Shown: positions 6,513 through 15,225 of the stretch, in pieces
Numbering within the stretch: the stretch's first letter is position 1
Layout of the letters: each line of letters opens with the position of its first letter
Origin: Corynebacterium jeddahense
GTDB lineage: Bacteria > Actinomycetota > Actinomycetes > Mycobacteriales > Mycobacteriaceae
DNA: 64,000 nt
Assembly: GCF_028609865.1 (NCBI RefSeq)
Contig: NZ_CP063194.1
Coordinates: 930,001 to 994,000 of the forward strand
Reading direction: 5' to 3'
Notes under the pieces: generated by a model
Databases searched by the model: none
What the model was told of the DNA's origin: nothing
Seen by the model: the letters and a program-made list of their open reading frames with translations, nothing else
Translations under genes and position numbers: made by a program

Positions 6513-7841
6513 TTACGCCTTCGGCTTTTTCTCGTCTCGGCCTAAGCGGAAGCCGCGCCGCTTCGAGCGGGATTCCATTTCAGCATGGTCTTCGCTGGCG
6601 GCAGGCTCGAGTGCTTCTTGCGCTTCTTTCTCCCGCCGCGCTTCGATCTCTGCGGCCTTTGCAAGCAGCCGGTCTTCGTTCATGTCGCGAATCTTCTCGG
6701 TGGCTTTCTGGGCCTGATCCACTGCAGACCGACGGGCGCGATTCGCGGCGTCGACCGTGTCTCCCGCTAGAGACATCACAGATTGGCGCCACCCCTGAAC
6801 TTGGAGCTGCTCTGCATCCTCCACGCTCAGGCGCAAATGTTGAGCAAACGCGCTGATGTTGTCGTGAATACTGTTCGCATGCGCAGTGATGTGGCGTGCG
6901 CGAAGCGGGTTAGTCACCCAAACCTGATTGCTCAGTTTCGCTGCGTCGCGGACAGCTGAATCCATCTCGAGCAAACGGCGGGTCGTTGACCCCAATCGAG
7001 CCTTTCGCGCTTCGACGATTCCTTCACGGTGGGAGTCCAGCTGGGCGGGCTCAAACTCGTTTACGTGAGCGAGTTCAAGGACGTACATTCTATCGTGGAG
7101 ATAGATGCTCCGAGCAGCTACGCCCAGCCAAATCGAAAGATCGTCTTTCAACCCAGCAAGTAGCGTTTCAAGTTTCTTTGAGTTGTTCTTGTGCTTCCGG
7201 AGCTGATCAACTGCGTCATCGAGTTGTTCGATGGCGTAAGACTCGATGCTATTCAGCGCTGATCCGAGGTGGTCAACCTTCGACCAGGTGGTTGCGGAAA
7301 CGCTGCTGCTGCGCCGGTAAAGTTCGTCAGCTTCCTCAATCGTGTACTGGATACCGCCAAGTTGAGCTAGCGCATTAATCTTGCGCTCCCGAAGGAGGTC
7401 ATCGAGTTTCTCATCGATAACCTCCAGATACTCCTTGATTTCCGCGATTGCTGCCTCAATCGCTGCTTGCGCGGCAATGCCGGCAGCATTCGAGGCCATG
7501 ACTGGAGAGAACTTCACCTCTTGGAAAGACGTGTGTTTGAAGAACTGGCTTGGGTTGTCAGCGAGCCCAAGATCGCTTCGACGCAGGACTCCTGGCACCG
7601 GTCCTGTCGACGTGCGGTGCCGAAGTAGCGCTGCAGTTTCGTCTGTCGCTTTGTAGTACTTGCCGGACTTGAACTTGCGGTCGGAGATCGTGCTCAACAC
7701 ATTGTTCGCGCGGAAAAGCACTTGCGGTGACATTGGCTCAAACGCGGGCGAGGAAGAGGGTGGGAAGCTTTCGTCCTCGCTCAGGATCAGCAGGCCTTCG
7801 CTGTCTGCCAAGAAAGCCAGTTCTTTACTTGCAGTCCCCAT
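6513..7841 (-). CDS. Unknown 442-residue protein with Ala-rich and coiled-coil region
   Basis: Start chosen at the ATG at 7841 (MGTASKELAFLADSEGLLIL); the frame is open another 37 codons upstream without recognisable content. Residues ~116-136 are Ala-rich (NAAGIAAQAAIEAAIAEI), followed by a charged probable coiled coil (EYLEVIDEKLDDLLRERK). The middle is helical in character (several Glu/Leu/Arg heptad-like stretches) and the last ~45 residues are Lys/Arg/Glu-rich. No signal peptide or clear membrane span. I do not recognise a family. Its stop is 2 bases from the orphan RelB-like gene, with arfB copy 2 next, so it probably heads a three-gene unit. GC content looks lower than in the flanking genes, hinting at acquisition. 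Confidence 0.7.
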   Translation of the reverse strand: MGTASKELAFLADSEGLLILSEDESFPPSSSPAFEPMSPQVLFRANNVLSTISDRKFKSGKYYKATDETAALLRHRTSTGPVPGVLRRSDLGLADNPSQFFKHTSFQEVKFSPVMASNAAGIAAQAAIEAAIAEIKEYLEVIDEKLDDLLRERKINALAQLGGIQYTIEEADELYRRSSSVSATTWSKVDHLGSALNSIESYAIEQLDDAVDQLRKHKNNSKKLETLLAGLKDDLSIWLGVAARSIYLHDRMYVLELAHVNEFEPAQLDSHREGIVEARKARLGSTTRRLLEMDSAVRDAAKLSNQVWVTNPLRARHITAHANSIHDNISAFAQHLRLSVEDAEQLQVQGWRQSVMSLAGDTVDAANRARRSAVDQAQKATEKIRDMNEDRLLAKAAEIEARREKEAQEALEPAASEDHAEMESRSKRRGFRLGRDEKKPKA

Positions 7842-7950
7842 ACACCGAAACTGTAGTCCTCGGGGCGTGCATTCCGTGCACTCTTCAGCGGAAACTCGCG
7901 GCTTGCGCAAGAGCTTCTCGGCGCCCACGCGTCCGCTTACACTGGCGCGC

Positions 7951-8370
7951 ATGAAGACATCGCTCTATGTTTCTTTCCCCGGCAACGCCCGCGAGGCCCT
8001 CGAGTTTTACCACGAGGTGTTCGGTGGCGAGCTCGACATCATCACCTACGGCGAGCAGCTCGACCGCGGTGCGCAGTTCCCGTTCGACCCGCCGCGCGAC
8101 GCCGTCGCGCACGGCACCCTGACCGGACCGTTCACGTTCGGCGGGGGCGACGACCTGCAGAACAACTCCAGCACGCTGGACCGGGGTGTTTTCGGCTTTA
8201 CCGCCGAGATGGAGTCGGTGGAGGAGGGCGAGCAGCTCATCGAGAAGCTCACCCGCGGCGGCGGCAAGGTCACCATGCCGTTCGCAAAGGCGCCGTGGGG
8301 CGCGCACTTCGGAGTCGTGGAGGACAAGTTCGGACTCGCCTGGAACATCTCTACTGGCGACGGGAGGTAG
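7951..8370 (+). CDS. VOC-family protein, PhnB-like
   Basis: 139 residues from the ATG at 7951 (MKTSLYVSFPGNAREALEFY). The N-terminal NAREALEFYHEVFGGEL and the C-terminal MPFAKAPWGAHFGVVEDKFG are typical of PhnB-like (3-demethylubiquinone-9 3-methyltransferase-like) VOC proteins. These are small dimeric proteins, mostly of unknown substrate. A close copy with a 44-base internal deletion lies at 9875-10247. It is divergent from the unknown 442-residue gene, with 109 bases between. Confidence 0.85.
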   Translation: MKTSLYVSFPGNAREALEFYHEVFGGELDIITYGEQLDRGAQFPFDPPRDAVAHGTLTGPFTFGGGDDLQNNSSTLDRGVFGFTAEMESVEEGEQLIEKLTRGGGKVTMPFAKAPWGAHFGVVEDKFGLAWNISTGDGR

Positions 8371-8412
8371 GTCGCGGGGTGGGGCGGAGCTTTCCGTCGC
8401 TAAGCAATTGCT

Positions 8413-9050
8413 TTAACGGCCCGGCAGCACAACAGAGGGGTACTTGCGCACGTATCCCACCGCGATGACCACGAGCGCCGCGCCCGCGCCGATGACGGTC
8501 TCTGCGGTGCGTGCGAGCAGCATCGGCGCGCCGGGGGCGGTGTCCACCACCTGGATCATGAGCAGCGCGGTCGGGGTGATGAAGCTGGCGGCGATGGTGT
8601 AGTTGCGGGTCACGTACATCTCGGTGAGGTACTGCAGGATCACAATCCAGACGACGATTTGCCAGGGCTGCATCGGGTGGGAGAGCAAGAAGCCGGCGAC
8701 GGCGATGCCGCTGAGCGTGCCCAGCACGCGCTCGATCGCGCGGTAGAACTGAACCTTGAACCGGGAGTTCACCAGCGGCGTGACGGAGGCGACCATCGCC
8801 CAGTAGGAGTGCGAGAGGGGGTCGATGAGTCGCCCGCGAGGGCCTGGTATTTCAGCCGGTTGCCGCGCGTGGCGTGCCTGCCGTACACGCCGGTGAAGGC
8901 GCCGAAGTTGGCGTAGATCGCCAGGTCGAGCCGCCCCAGCGCGAGCAGGGTGAACATCGGGATGGCCACGCCGAGGGCGGTGCGGAACGCCGGGATATGG
9001 TCGCGCTGTGCGGGCCCCATCCGAAATAACGGCCCGAACCGGTCCACCAT
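8413..9050 (-). pseudogene. FUSC-family membrane protein, frameshifted and internally deleted
   Basis: The N-terminal part reads from the ATG at 9050 (MVDRFGPLFRMG), preceded by a GAGGAGG ribosome-binding site. It includes AIYANFGAFTGVYG and ends near RLKYQALAG. The C-terminal part (DPLSHSYWAMVASVTPLVNS onward, several membrane spans) is in another frame; the junction is near 8825-8835. The central cytoplasmic region that normally joins the two membrane halves of FUSC-like proteins is missing. The gene is therefore both deleted and out of frame. A second fragment of the same family is at 4258-4430. Confidence 0.75.
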
Positions 9051-9139
9051 CGCCCTCCTCCGACGCGTTCACACCAACCCATCCGACTGTGATCGGTCGC
9101 AGGGGCGGTTGCGTATCGACGACCTTACGGCCGGGCGCG

Positions 9140-9745
9140 CTAGTAGCGCTGGCTGAACGCCGAGCGCACCGCCTGGAGCTGCCAGGCGAGCACGAGGCTG
9201 GTGATGCCACTGACCACGCCCCACAGGCCGGCCGTCCACACGAGCGCTTCGACGGACTTGCCGGGGTTGGCGATGATGAGCCAGATCATGATGACCGCGA
9301 AGATGGCGTAGATGATGCCGACGCCGATGCCCCAGCCGCGGCCGTGGTTGAGCAGCGCCACCGCGCGGAAGAGCACCGCGAACGCGATGAGCCACAGCGC
9401 GAGCAGCGCGACGAAGAAGCCGGTACCGACCGGGACGAAGAGCAGCACGATGCCGGCGATCAGCGTGAGCACGCCGAAGAACATGTCCCAGCCCCATCCC
9501 GGGAAGTCGCGGCGCAGGCGGGCGACGGCCGCGATTTCGGTGGCGCCGGAGTCGATGAGCCAGAAGGCGATGAGGTAGCCGACGAACGGGGTAATCACAT
9601 TCGTCGCCTTCGACGGCGAGGAGAGGACGAGGATGCCGAAGATGAGGCCGATCGCGCCGTGGGCGACGAGCAGCCCGATGCTCCAGTTCGCGACCGAGCT
9701 GACGCGGTCGCCGAGCGGACGCTGGGGAGTGGAAGAAGTGGTCAT
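9140..9745 (-). CDS. HdeD/DUF308-family membrane protein
   Basis: 201 residues from the ATG at 9745; an in-frame ATG at 9760 is an alternative. About six hydrophobic segments are visible, including SIGLLVAHGAIGLIFGIL, MFFGVLTLIAGIVLLFVP, GFFVALLALWLIAFAVLF and GIIYAIFAVIMIWLIIA. The pattern is that of the HdeD/DUF308 family, named after the E. coli acid-resistance protein HdeD. A role in acid stress cannot be inferred here. It is divergent from the broken VOC gene. Confidence 0.8.
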   Translation of the reverse strand: MTTSSTPQRPLGDRVSSVANWSIGLLVAHGAIGLIFGILVLSSPSKATNVITPFVGYLIAFWLIDSGATEIAAVARLRRDFPGWGWDMFFGVLTLIAGIVLLFVPVGTGFFVALLALWLIAFAVLFRAVALLNHGRGWGIGVGIIYAIFAVIMIWLIIANPGKSVEALVWTAGLWGVVSGITSLVLAWQLQAVRSAFSQRY

Positions 9746-9874
9746 GGAAGTGTCCTTCATCGTGATCGTGCGCGAACGGCACGGTGGGCCGGTATGACCC
9801 GCGCCACTTATTTTGCGCCGTGGCGGAAAAATCGCAAACGATCCGCCGCCGGACTCTTGCATACACTCGCCCCC

Positions 9875-10247
9875 ATGCAGACTTCCCTCTATGTTTCCTT
9901 CCCCGGCAACGCTCGACATCATCACCTACGGCGAGCAGCTCGACCGCGGCGCGCAGTTCCCGTTCGATCCGCCCCGCGACGCAGTCGCGCACGGCACCCT
10001 GACCGGCCCGTTTACGCTCGGTGGCGGGGACGACCTGCAACACAGCGCTGAGAAGCTGGAGCGGGGTGTGTTTGGTTTTACGGCAGAGGTGGAGTCGCCG
10101 GAGGAGGGCGAGCGCCTCATCGAGCAGCTCACCGCCGGCGGTGGCACCGTGACGATGCCGTTCGCGAAAGCACCCTGGGGCGCCCACTTTGGGGTGGTCG
10201 AGGACCGCTTTGGCCTGGCATGGAATGTCACGACCGGCGAGCGCTAA
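9875..10247 (+). pseudogene. Second PhnB-like VOC gene, broken by a 44-base deletion
   Basis: From the ATG at 9875 the sequence follows the VOC gene at 7951 (MQTSLYVSFPGNA), then jumps to the equivalent of residue ~29. Forty-four bases between GGCAACGC and TCGACATC are missing, which shifts the frame. The remaining ~110 codons (DIITYGEQLDRGAQFPFD to WNVTTGER) are highly similar to the intact copy. The remnant can be read only from a spurious start at 9813. Its end overlaps the start of the GNAT gene. Confidence 0.8.
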
Positions 10248-10695
10248 GCCAACCGGGGACGCGGTAATCCGGCGGGCGGGCGAGGGGGAGGCGGAGCTCG
10301 TCGCTATGCTGCTGCGCGACTTCAACACCGAGTTCGACACCCCGGTGCCCGCTGGGCTCGAGCGCAGGTTCGCCGCGTTGCTTGCGCGCGAGGACGTCAT
10401 CGTCATCCTCGCCGGCACGGTCGGGTTCGCCTACCTCACGCTGCGGCCGAGCCCGTACTACGACGGGCCGGTGGCGATGCTCGAGGAGCTCTACGTCGCG
10501 CCGGGGCGCCGCGGCGCCGGCATCGGCAGCGCGATAATGGCGCGGGTGCTCGACGAGCTGGCGCAGCGTGGCGCGGAGGAGATGCAGATCAACGTCGACG
10601 AGGTGGACACCGACGCCCGCCGGTTCTACGAGCGCCACGGCTTCACCAACATCGAGCACGGCTCGCGCATGCTGCTCTACATCCAGGAGTTATAA
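10225..10695 (+). CDS. GNAT-family N-acetyltransferase
   Basis: 156 residues from the ATG at 10225, which overlaps the end of the VOC pseudogene; an earlier in-frame start exists at 10189. The acetyl-CoA pyrophosphate-binding loop is GRRGAGIGSAI, preceded by the strand LEELYVAP. The C-terminal YERHGF motif is typical. Acceptor substrate unknown. Confidence 0.85.
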   Translation: MSRPASAKPTGDAVIRRAGEGEAELVAMLLRDFNTEFDTPVPAGLERRFAALLAREDVIVILAGTVGFAYLTLRPSPYYDGPVAMLEELYVAPGRRGAGIGSAIMARVLDELAQRGAEEMQINVDEVDTDARRFYERHGFTNIEHGSRMLLYIQEL

Positions 10696-10738
10696 GCGCT
10701 CGTGCACGCCTGGGCGGGATAGGGAATACTGAGGCCCT

Positions 10739-11827
10739 ATGAGTGGACGCAACCAAGCAGAAGTGACCCAGACCGTCATCCTCCCGCAGTCGAAGGACGC
10801 GATGTTCATCACCGTGGGCATCAAGGAGGGCAGCGAGCAGGCGGCGCTCGAGGCGCTGACCAGCCTGTCCAGCCTCACCAACGGCGTCGGCTTCCGATAC
10901 CCGGGCGCGAACCTGAGCGCGGTCGCGGGCATCGGCGCGACAATGTGGGACAGGCTGTTCACCCTGGAAAAGCCCGAGCACCTGCACGAGTTCGTCGAGC
11001 TTCAAGGCACCAAGCACCACGCGCCATCCACCCCGGGCGACCTGTTCTTCCACATCCGCGCCGACGAGTACGACGTCGCTTTCGAGCTCGCCCGCCGTCT
11101 CAACGCGCTGCTCGAGGACGCGATCGACTACCACGATGAGGTTCACGCCTTCCAGTACCAGGACTTCCGCGACCCGCTCGGCTTCGTCGACGGCACCGAG
11201 AGTCCGCGCGGCGACGAGGGCGTGGCCGTCGCCATCATTCGCGACGGTATGTGGGCCGGCGGCAGCTACATCGTGGAGCAGAAGTACGTCCACGACCTGA
11301 AGAAATGGAACGCCCTCAAGGTGGAGGAGCAGGAGCAGGTCATCGGCCGCACGAAGCACTCCGACATCGAACTGGACAACAAGGCGGGCAACAGCCACGT
11401 GGCGGTGAACCAGGTGGAGGACGAAGACGGCAACGGCCTCGAGATCGTGCGCAACAACCTCTCCTTCGGCGACGCGCTGGGCAAGCAGGGCACCTTCTTC
11501 ATGTCGTACGCGCGCGACCCACGTATCACCGAGGTGATGCTGCGCCGCATGTTCATCGGGGAGCCGGAGGGCAACACCGACCGCATCCTGGAGTTTTCGG
11601 AGGCGCTGACCGGCTGCAATTTCTTCGCGCCGCCGCGGCTCTTCCTCGACCACTGCGCCGACTACGCCCACGACCACCTCAAGCCCGCCGAGGACCCGCA
11701 GCCGAACCAGCCGGCGATCAACCTGCCGCAAGGCAAAGCGGTCTTCCCGGACCGCGCGGACGTGCCCACCTCCCACAACGCGGAGGACGTGGAGCAGGCG
11801 CACGCTCGCTACGGCGCGGGGGAGTAA
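10739..11827 (+). CDS. DyP-type haem peroxidase
   Basis: 362 residues. The DyP signature GFVDGTESPRG (GxxDG, with the catalytic Asp) is present near residue 145, and the RDPRITEVMLRRMF region is typical of the distal part of the YfeX-like class. There is no Tat signal, so the protein is probably cytoplasmic; no encapsulin gene is adjacent. It is followed after 2 bases by the Fic-like gene and may be co-transcribed with it. DyP enzymes oxidise dyes and other aromatics with peroxide; the natural substrate is unknown. Confidence 0.9.
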   Translation: MSGRNQAEVTQTVILPQSKDAMFITVGIKEGSEQAALEALTSLSSLTNGVGFRYPGANLSAVAGIGATMWDRLFTLEKPEHLHEFVELQGTKHHAPSTPGDLFFHIRADEYDVAFELARRLNALLEDAIDYHDEVHAFQYQDFRDPLGFVDGTESPRGDEGVAVAIIRDGMWAGGSYIVEQKYVHDLKKWNALKVEEQEQVIGRTKHSDIELDNKAGNSHVAVNQVEDEDGNGLEIVRNNLSFGDALGKQGTFFMSYARDPRITEVMLRRMFIGEPEGNTDRILEFSEALTGCNFFAPPRLFLDHCADYAHDHLKPAEDPQPNQPAINLPQGKAVFPDRADVPTSHNAEDVEQAHARYGAGE

Positions 11828-11829
11828 CA

Positions 11830-12492
11830 GTGCAGGTCGCGGATCTGCTCGACGTCATCTACACCGCCGGAACAGTCTTCGACGGCTTATCGACGAGCCG
11901 TCCGGCCACCGACGCATTCCTGCGCACCGGCGACACCACCGGCGTGCGGGGCCGGGGTGACCTTGCGCTGCTGGAGGACTTACGCGACGCGGCCGAAATC
12001 GCGCTCGACTGCGCGGGTAGTCGGCTGGACAGTCGGCTGGACGTTGCGGCCCTGAAGCGGATCAACGCCGCGATGACGCGCAGTGCGGCGCTCAACCCCG
12101 GAAAGTTACGCACGGCCGCGCAGGGCATCGGGGTGCGCACCCCACTCGGGCGTTTTGAGCCACCCGAAATCGACGAAGCGGGCCTGGACGCGCTGATCAC
12201 GCAAGCGCTGAACGCGCCGAACGACGTGGAGCGTGCGATCGAGCTGTTCTTGCGTCTTGCGAAAGCGCAGCCGTTCGAGGACGGCAACAAGCGCACGGCG
12301 ATCCTCGCGGCCAACGCCTTCCTGATCGGCAGCGGCAGCGACGTTTTCCTCACCGTCCCCTTCGACGATAACGACCCAGCCACATCCAGCAGGTTCAACG
12401 AAATGCTTGCTCGCTGGTACCTCCGCGACGAGCTGACTGGCGTGAAGGTCATGCTGCTTCAGAACGGGCTGGCACCCGCACCCGCGCGATAA
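11830..12492 (+). CDS. Fic/DOC-like protein with Gln at the catalytic His position
   Basis: 220 residues from a GTG 2 bases after the DyP stop. The Fic core motif reads QPFEDGNKR (residues 147-155), where canonical AMPylators have HPFxxGNxR. The anion-hole and Arg parts are kept, but the catalytic His is Gln147. The N-terminal half is helical with no obvious inhibitory (S/T)xxxE(G/N) helix. It could be inactive for AMP transfer, use other chemistry, or be one of the noncanonical Fic-like groups. Its last 44 bases overlap the convergent histidine-kinase gene. Confidence 0.8.
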   Translation: MQVADLLDVIYTAGTVFDGLSTSRPATDAFLRTGDTTGVRGRGDLALLEDLRDAAEIALDCAGSRLDSRLDVAALKRINAAMTRSAALNPGKLRTAAQGIGVRTPLGRFEPPEIDEAGLDALITQALNAPNDVERAIELFLRLAKAQPFEDGNKRTAILAANAFLIGSGSDVFLTVPFDDNDPATSSRFNEMLARWYLRDELTGVKVMLLQNGLAPAPAR

Positions 12493-13489
12493 GCCCGCCG
12501 TTGGGCGGCGCCTTAAGTTCGAGCGCGCCGCCGTGCGCCTCCGCGATCGCCTTGACCAGCGCGAGCCCCAGGCCGTGGCCGCGGCTTGTGCGTGCCCGGG
12601 CGAATGGCTCGGCGAGGGTTTCGGGGTCCTCGACCATCTCGCCGGCGTTGGCCACCTCTACCACCGCGTGGCCACCGTCGCGGAACACACGCATGGTTGC
12701 TGTCCCCGGCGTGCCGTGGGTTAGTGCGTTGCGGGCCAAGTTGTCAATGGCTTGGGACATGAGGGTGACGGAGGCATCGATACGCGCGGGCTCGAGCTCG
12801 ATGGGGATGTCGTACGCGGCGGCGACGCGGCGGCACACAGCAGCGAGGTCGACCGGCTCGAGGGTGGGCGCGAGGTGCGCGAGCTGCAGTAGCGCCGCGA
12901 CGGTGTCGGCGTTTCGCGCGTTGACCTCGCGGATGCGTGTGAGCGCGGGGCGCAGGGCATCGTCTGGTCCGGCGAGGGCGACATCGGCGACAGTTTGAAT
13001 AGTGGCGATCGGGGTTTTCAGCTCGTGCGAGGCGTTCGCGGCGAAGCGCTTTTGCCTATCGACGGCACCTTGCACCGAATCCAGCATCACATTCAGCGCC
13101 TCGGTAACGTCGCCGATCTCGTCGGGCGGGCCCTCGTAGGCGATGCGGGTGGTGAGATCGCCGGCGGTGACCTCGCGGGCGGCGTCGGCGATGCCGGTGA
13201 GCGGGCGAATCACCAACCCCGCCACGAACCAGCCGACCGCCCCCGCGATGGCGGTGAGCACCGCAAGCACGGTAAGGGAGACACCGAGGATGACGCGCAG
13301 GATTTCGTTGGTGATGGGGACGGCGGCGTCGATGACCAGGCCATTGTCCTCGATGGGGAAGGTGGCCTGGAACGGCACCGGGGTGAGCCTGAGGTACGCG
13401 TACACGAGCCCGATCAGCAGAAGGCCGACGCCGAGGACCGTGCCGACGAACAACACGGTGATGCGGGCGCGCAGGGAGAGCCGCTGCAT
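12449..13489 (-). CDS. Two-component sensor histidine kinase
   Basis: 346 residues. TM1 is at residues ~10-33 and TM2 at ~63-95, with a short extracytoplasmic loop of only ~30 residues between. A HAMP domain (RPLTGIADAAREVTAGDL) follows. The phosphoacceptor His is H155 in ASHELKTPIATIQT, and the ATPase has an N box (IDNLARNALTHG) and a G box (GHGLGLALVKAIAEAHGG). The short sensor loop suggests envelope or membrane sensing. The response-regulator gene is 3 bases upstream on the same strand. Confidence 0.92.
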   Translation of the reverse strand: MQRLSLRARITVLFVGTVLGVGLLLIGLVYAYLRLTPVPFQATFPIEDNGLVIDAAVPITNEILRVILGVSLTVLAVLTAIAGAVGWFVAGLVIRPLTGIADAAREVTAGDLTTRIAYEGPPDEIGDVTEALNVMLDSVQGAVDRQKRFAANASHELKTPIATIQTVADVALAGPDDALRPALTRIREVNARNADTVAALLQLAHLAPTLEPVDLAAVCRRVAAAYDIPIELEPARIDASVTLMSQAIDNLARNALTHGTPGTATMRVFRDGGHAVVEVANAGEMVEDPETLAEPFARARTSRGHGLGLALVKAIAEAHGGALELKAPPNGGLIARVRVPARSEAA

Positions 13490-13492
13490 CGC

Positions 13493-14161
13493 CTACGCCT
13501 CCGCCATGTAGTAGCCGGCGCCTGGCACGGTGTGGATGATCCACGGGTCGCCGAGCTTGCGCCGCAGGTGGGAGATGGTCACGCGCGGGGAGTTGGTGAA
13601 GGGGTCGGCGTTTTCGTCCCACGCCTCCTCCAGCAGCTCCTCGGCCGAGATGATGCCTCCGTCGGCACGCATGAGCACCTCCAGGATCGCGAACTCCTTC
13701 GGACTCAGGTTCACCTGCGCACCGGCGCGCTCCACGGTGCGGCGGAAGGTATCCAGGCGCACGTCGCCGCAGCGGTACACCTCGCCGCGAGCGGGAGCGT
13801 TGCGCTTGGCCAGGGCTTTCACGCGCGCGATGAGCTCCGGCACATCGAACGGTTTGGGTAGGTAGTCGTCGACCCCCAGGTCGAAGCCCTCCAGCCGGTC
13901 GTCGAGGGTGCCCGACGCCGTCAGCATGATCACCCTCGTCGCCGGATGCGTATCGACGACTTCGCGGCAGACCTCGTCCCCATGTACACCGGGCAGGTCG
14001 CGGTCGAGGACGACGACGTCGGGCCGGAGGTCGTCGATAAGCATGAGCGCCTCGGTGCCGCTGAAGGCGACACGGACGTCCATGCCCGCGCGCTTGAGCG
14101 CCGTGCCGACGGCTTCGGCGAGATACGTTTCGTCGTCGACCACCACAACCCGGATTGTCAT
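13493..14161 (-). CDS. OmpR-family response regulator
   Basis: 222 residues from the ATG at 14161; the frame is open upstream but without homology. Receiver domain: acidic pair DD at residues 9-10, phosphoacceptor D53 (VVVLDRDLPG), Thr in MLTASG and Lys in PKPFD. The C-terminal winged helix is of the OmpR type (NLSPKEFAILEVLMRADGG). Partner of the adjacent kinase; target genes unknown, though the divergently placed acyltransferase/protease pair is a candidate. Confidence 0.93.
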   Translation of the reverse strand: MTIRVVVVDDETYLAEAVGTALKRAGMDVRVAFSGTEALMLIDDLRPDVVVLDRDLPGVHGDEVCREVVDTHPATRVIMLTASGTLDDRLEGFDLGVDDYLPKPFDVPELIARVKALAKRNAPARGEVYRCGDVRLDTFRRTVERAGAQVNLSPKEFAILEVLMRADGGIISAEELLEEAWDENADPFTNSPRVTISHLRRKLGDPWIIHTVPGAGYYMAEA

Positions 14162-14250
14162 GGGGCGAATGGTAGCTGCGCGCGTGTTGCGGGAGCGTAA
14201 ACAACGGGCGTTAACGCGGGCGCAACGCGACACACTTTAGGTTCCTGGCT

Positions 14251-15225
14251 GTGCAGAATTCGAGTGGTGCCCGCAACGTGGGCGTGGATGTGACCAGGGC
14301 GATCGCCCTGATCGGGATGTTCGTCTCGCACCTGAGCTACCCGAGCGGCATACTTGCGGAGGTCGTGTACGGCTTCCCGGCGGCGCTGTTCGCGTTCGTG
14401 GCTGGCGTGTCGATGGCGTTCATGTCGGCGGGCGGGGCGCGGCCGGCGCACTTTGTGGTGCGCGGGTTGGTGCTGGTGGCGCTACATTTCGGGCTCGCGC
14501 TGGTGCCGACGGACATCTACATCGTCCTGGGCACGCTCGGAATCTGCATGATTTCGCTCGCCTGGGCGCCTAAGTGGTCTTCGAGGGTTCAGCTGCTGGT
14601 GGCGGTAGTGCTGACTGTGGTGTCGGGACTGGTGGCCGCGTTTGGTCCGGCGTTGAATTACTCGCCGTTCATGTGGGCCGCACTCATGCTGGCGGGGATG
14701 CTGTTTCACCGGCACGTGCTGGGTTGCAGCCGGCGGTTGGCGTGGGGAGCTGTGGTGGGGCTTGCGCTGATGGCCCTGGACATCGCCGCCCGCTGGTACG
14801 TGCCGCTACCGCTGGTGTTGGACGTTGACGGGCACACGGGTGGGGTGTTGGACGTGGTGGGCAGCGTCGGGACGTCGATAGGCATCTGCTCCGCGTGCTG
14901 CGTGGTGGCGCGCCGGTGGCAGGTGGTGCTGCCGCGGATGGGGCGGATGCCGCTGACGCTGTACTGCCTGCACGTGGTGAGCTCGCCGTTCGTCGGGCTG
15001 TGGGTCACACTCGCTGGGGCAACGGCGATGGCGGCGGCGTGGCTGCACGTTTTCCGGCGCGGGCCGGTGGAGGAAGCAGTGCGTCGAATCGTGGGGGCGG
15101 GGGTTCATTGCTTTGAAAAGTGGAAAGGAAAAGGAAATGAAGAAGATCGCAGGATTGATGCTGGCAGCGGGGATGCTCGTAGTGCAGCCGGCGTGGGCGA
15201 TGGAGTCGCAAACATTCGCCGGTGA
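14251..15225 (+). CDS. Polytopic membrane protein, acyltransferase/DUF1624-like
   Basis: 324 residues from a GTG; a second GTG at 14278 (VGVDVTRAIALIGMF) is an equally good start. Roughly ten hydrophobic segments. The DVTRAIALIGMF-S-L N-terminus and the GRMPLTLYCLHVV segment resemble DUF1624/DUF418 and heparan-glucosaminide acetyltransferase-like membrane proteins. The soluble C-terminal ~45 residues overlap the start of the next gene by 89 bases in a different frame. The substrate cannot be named. Confidence 0.65.
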   Translation: MQNSSGARNVGVDVTRAIALIGMFVSHLSYPSGILAEVVYGFPAALFAFVAGVSMAFMSAGGARPAHFVVRGLVLVALHFGLALVPTDIYIVLGTLGICMISLAWAPKWSSRVQLLVAVVLTVVSGLVAAFGPALNYSPFMWAALMLAGMLFHRHVLGCSRRLAWGAVVGLALMALDIAARWYVPLPLVLDVDGHTGGVLDVVGSVGTSIGICSACCVVARRWQVVLPRMGRMPLTLYCLHVVSSPFVGLWVTLAGATAMAAAWLHVFRRGPVEEAVRRIVGAGVHCFEKWKGKGNEEDRRIDAGSGDARSAAGVGDGVANIRR

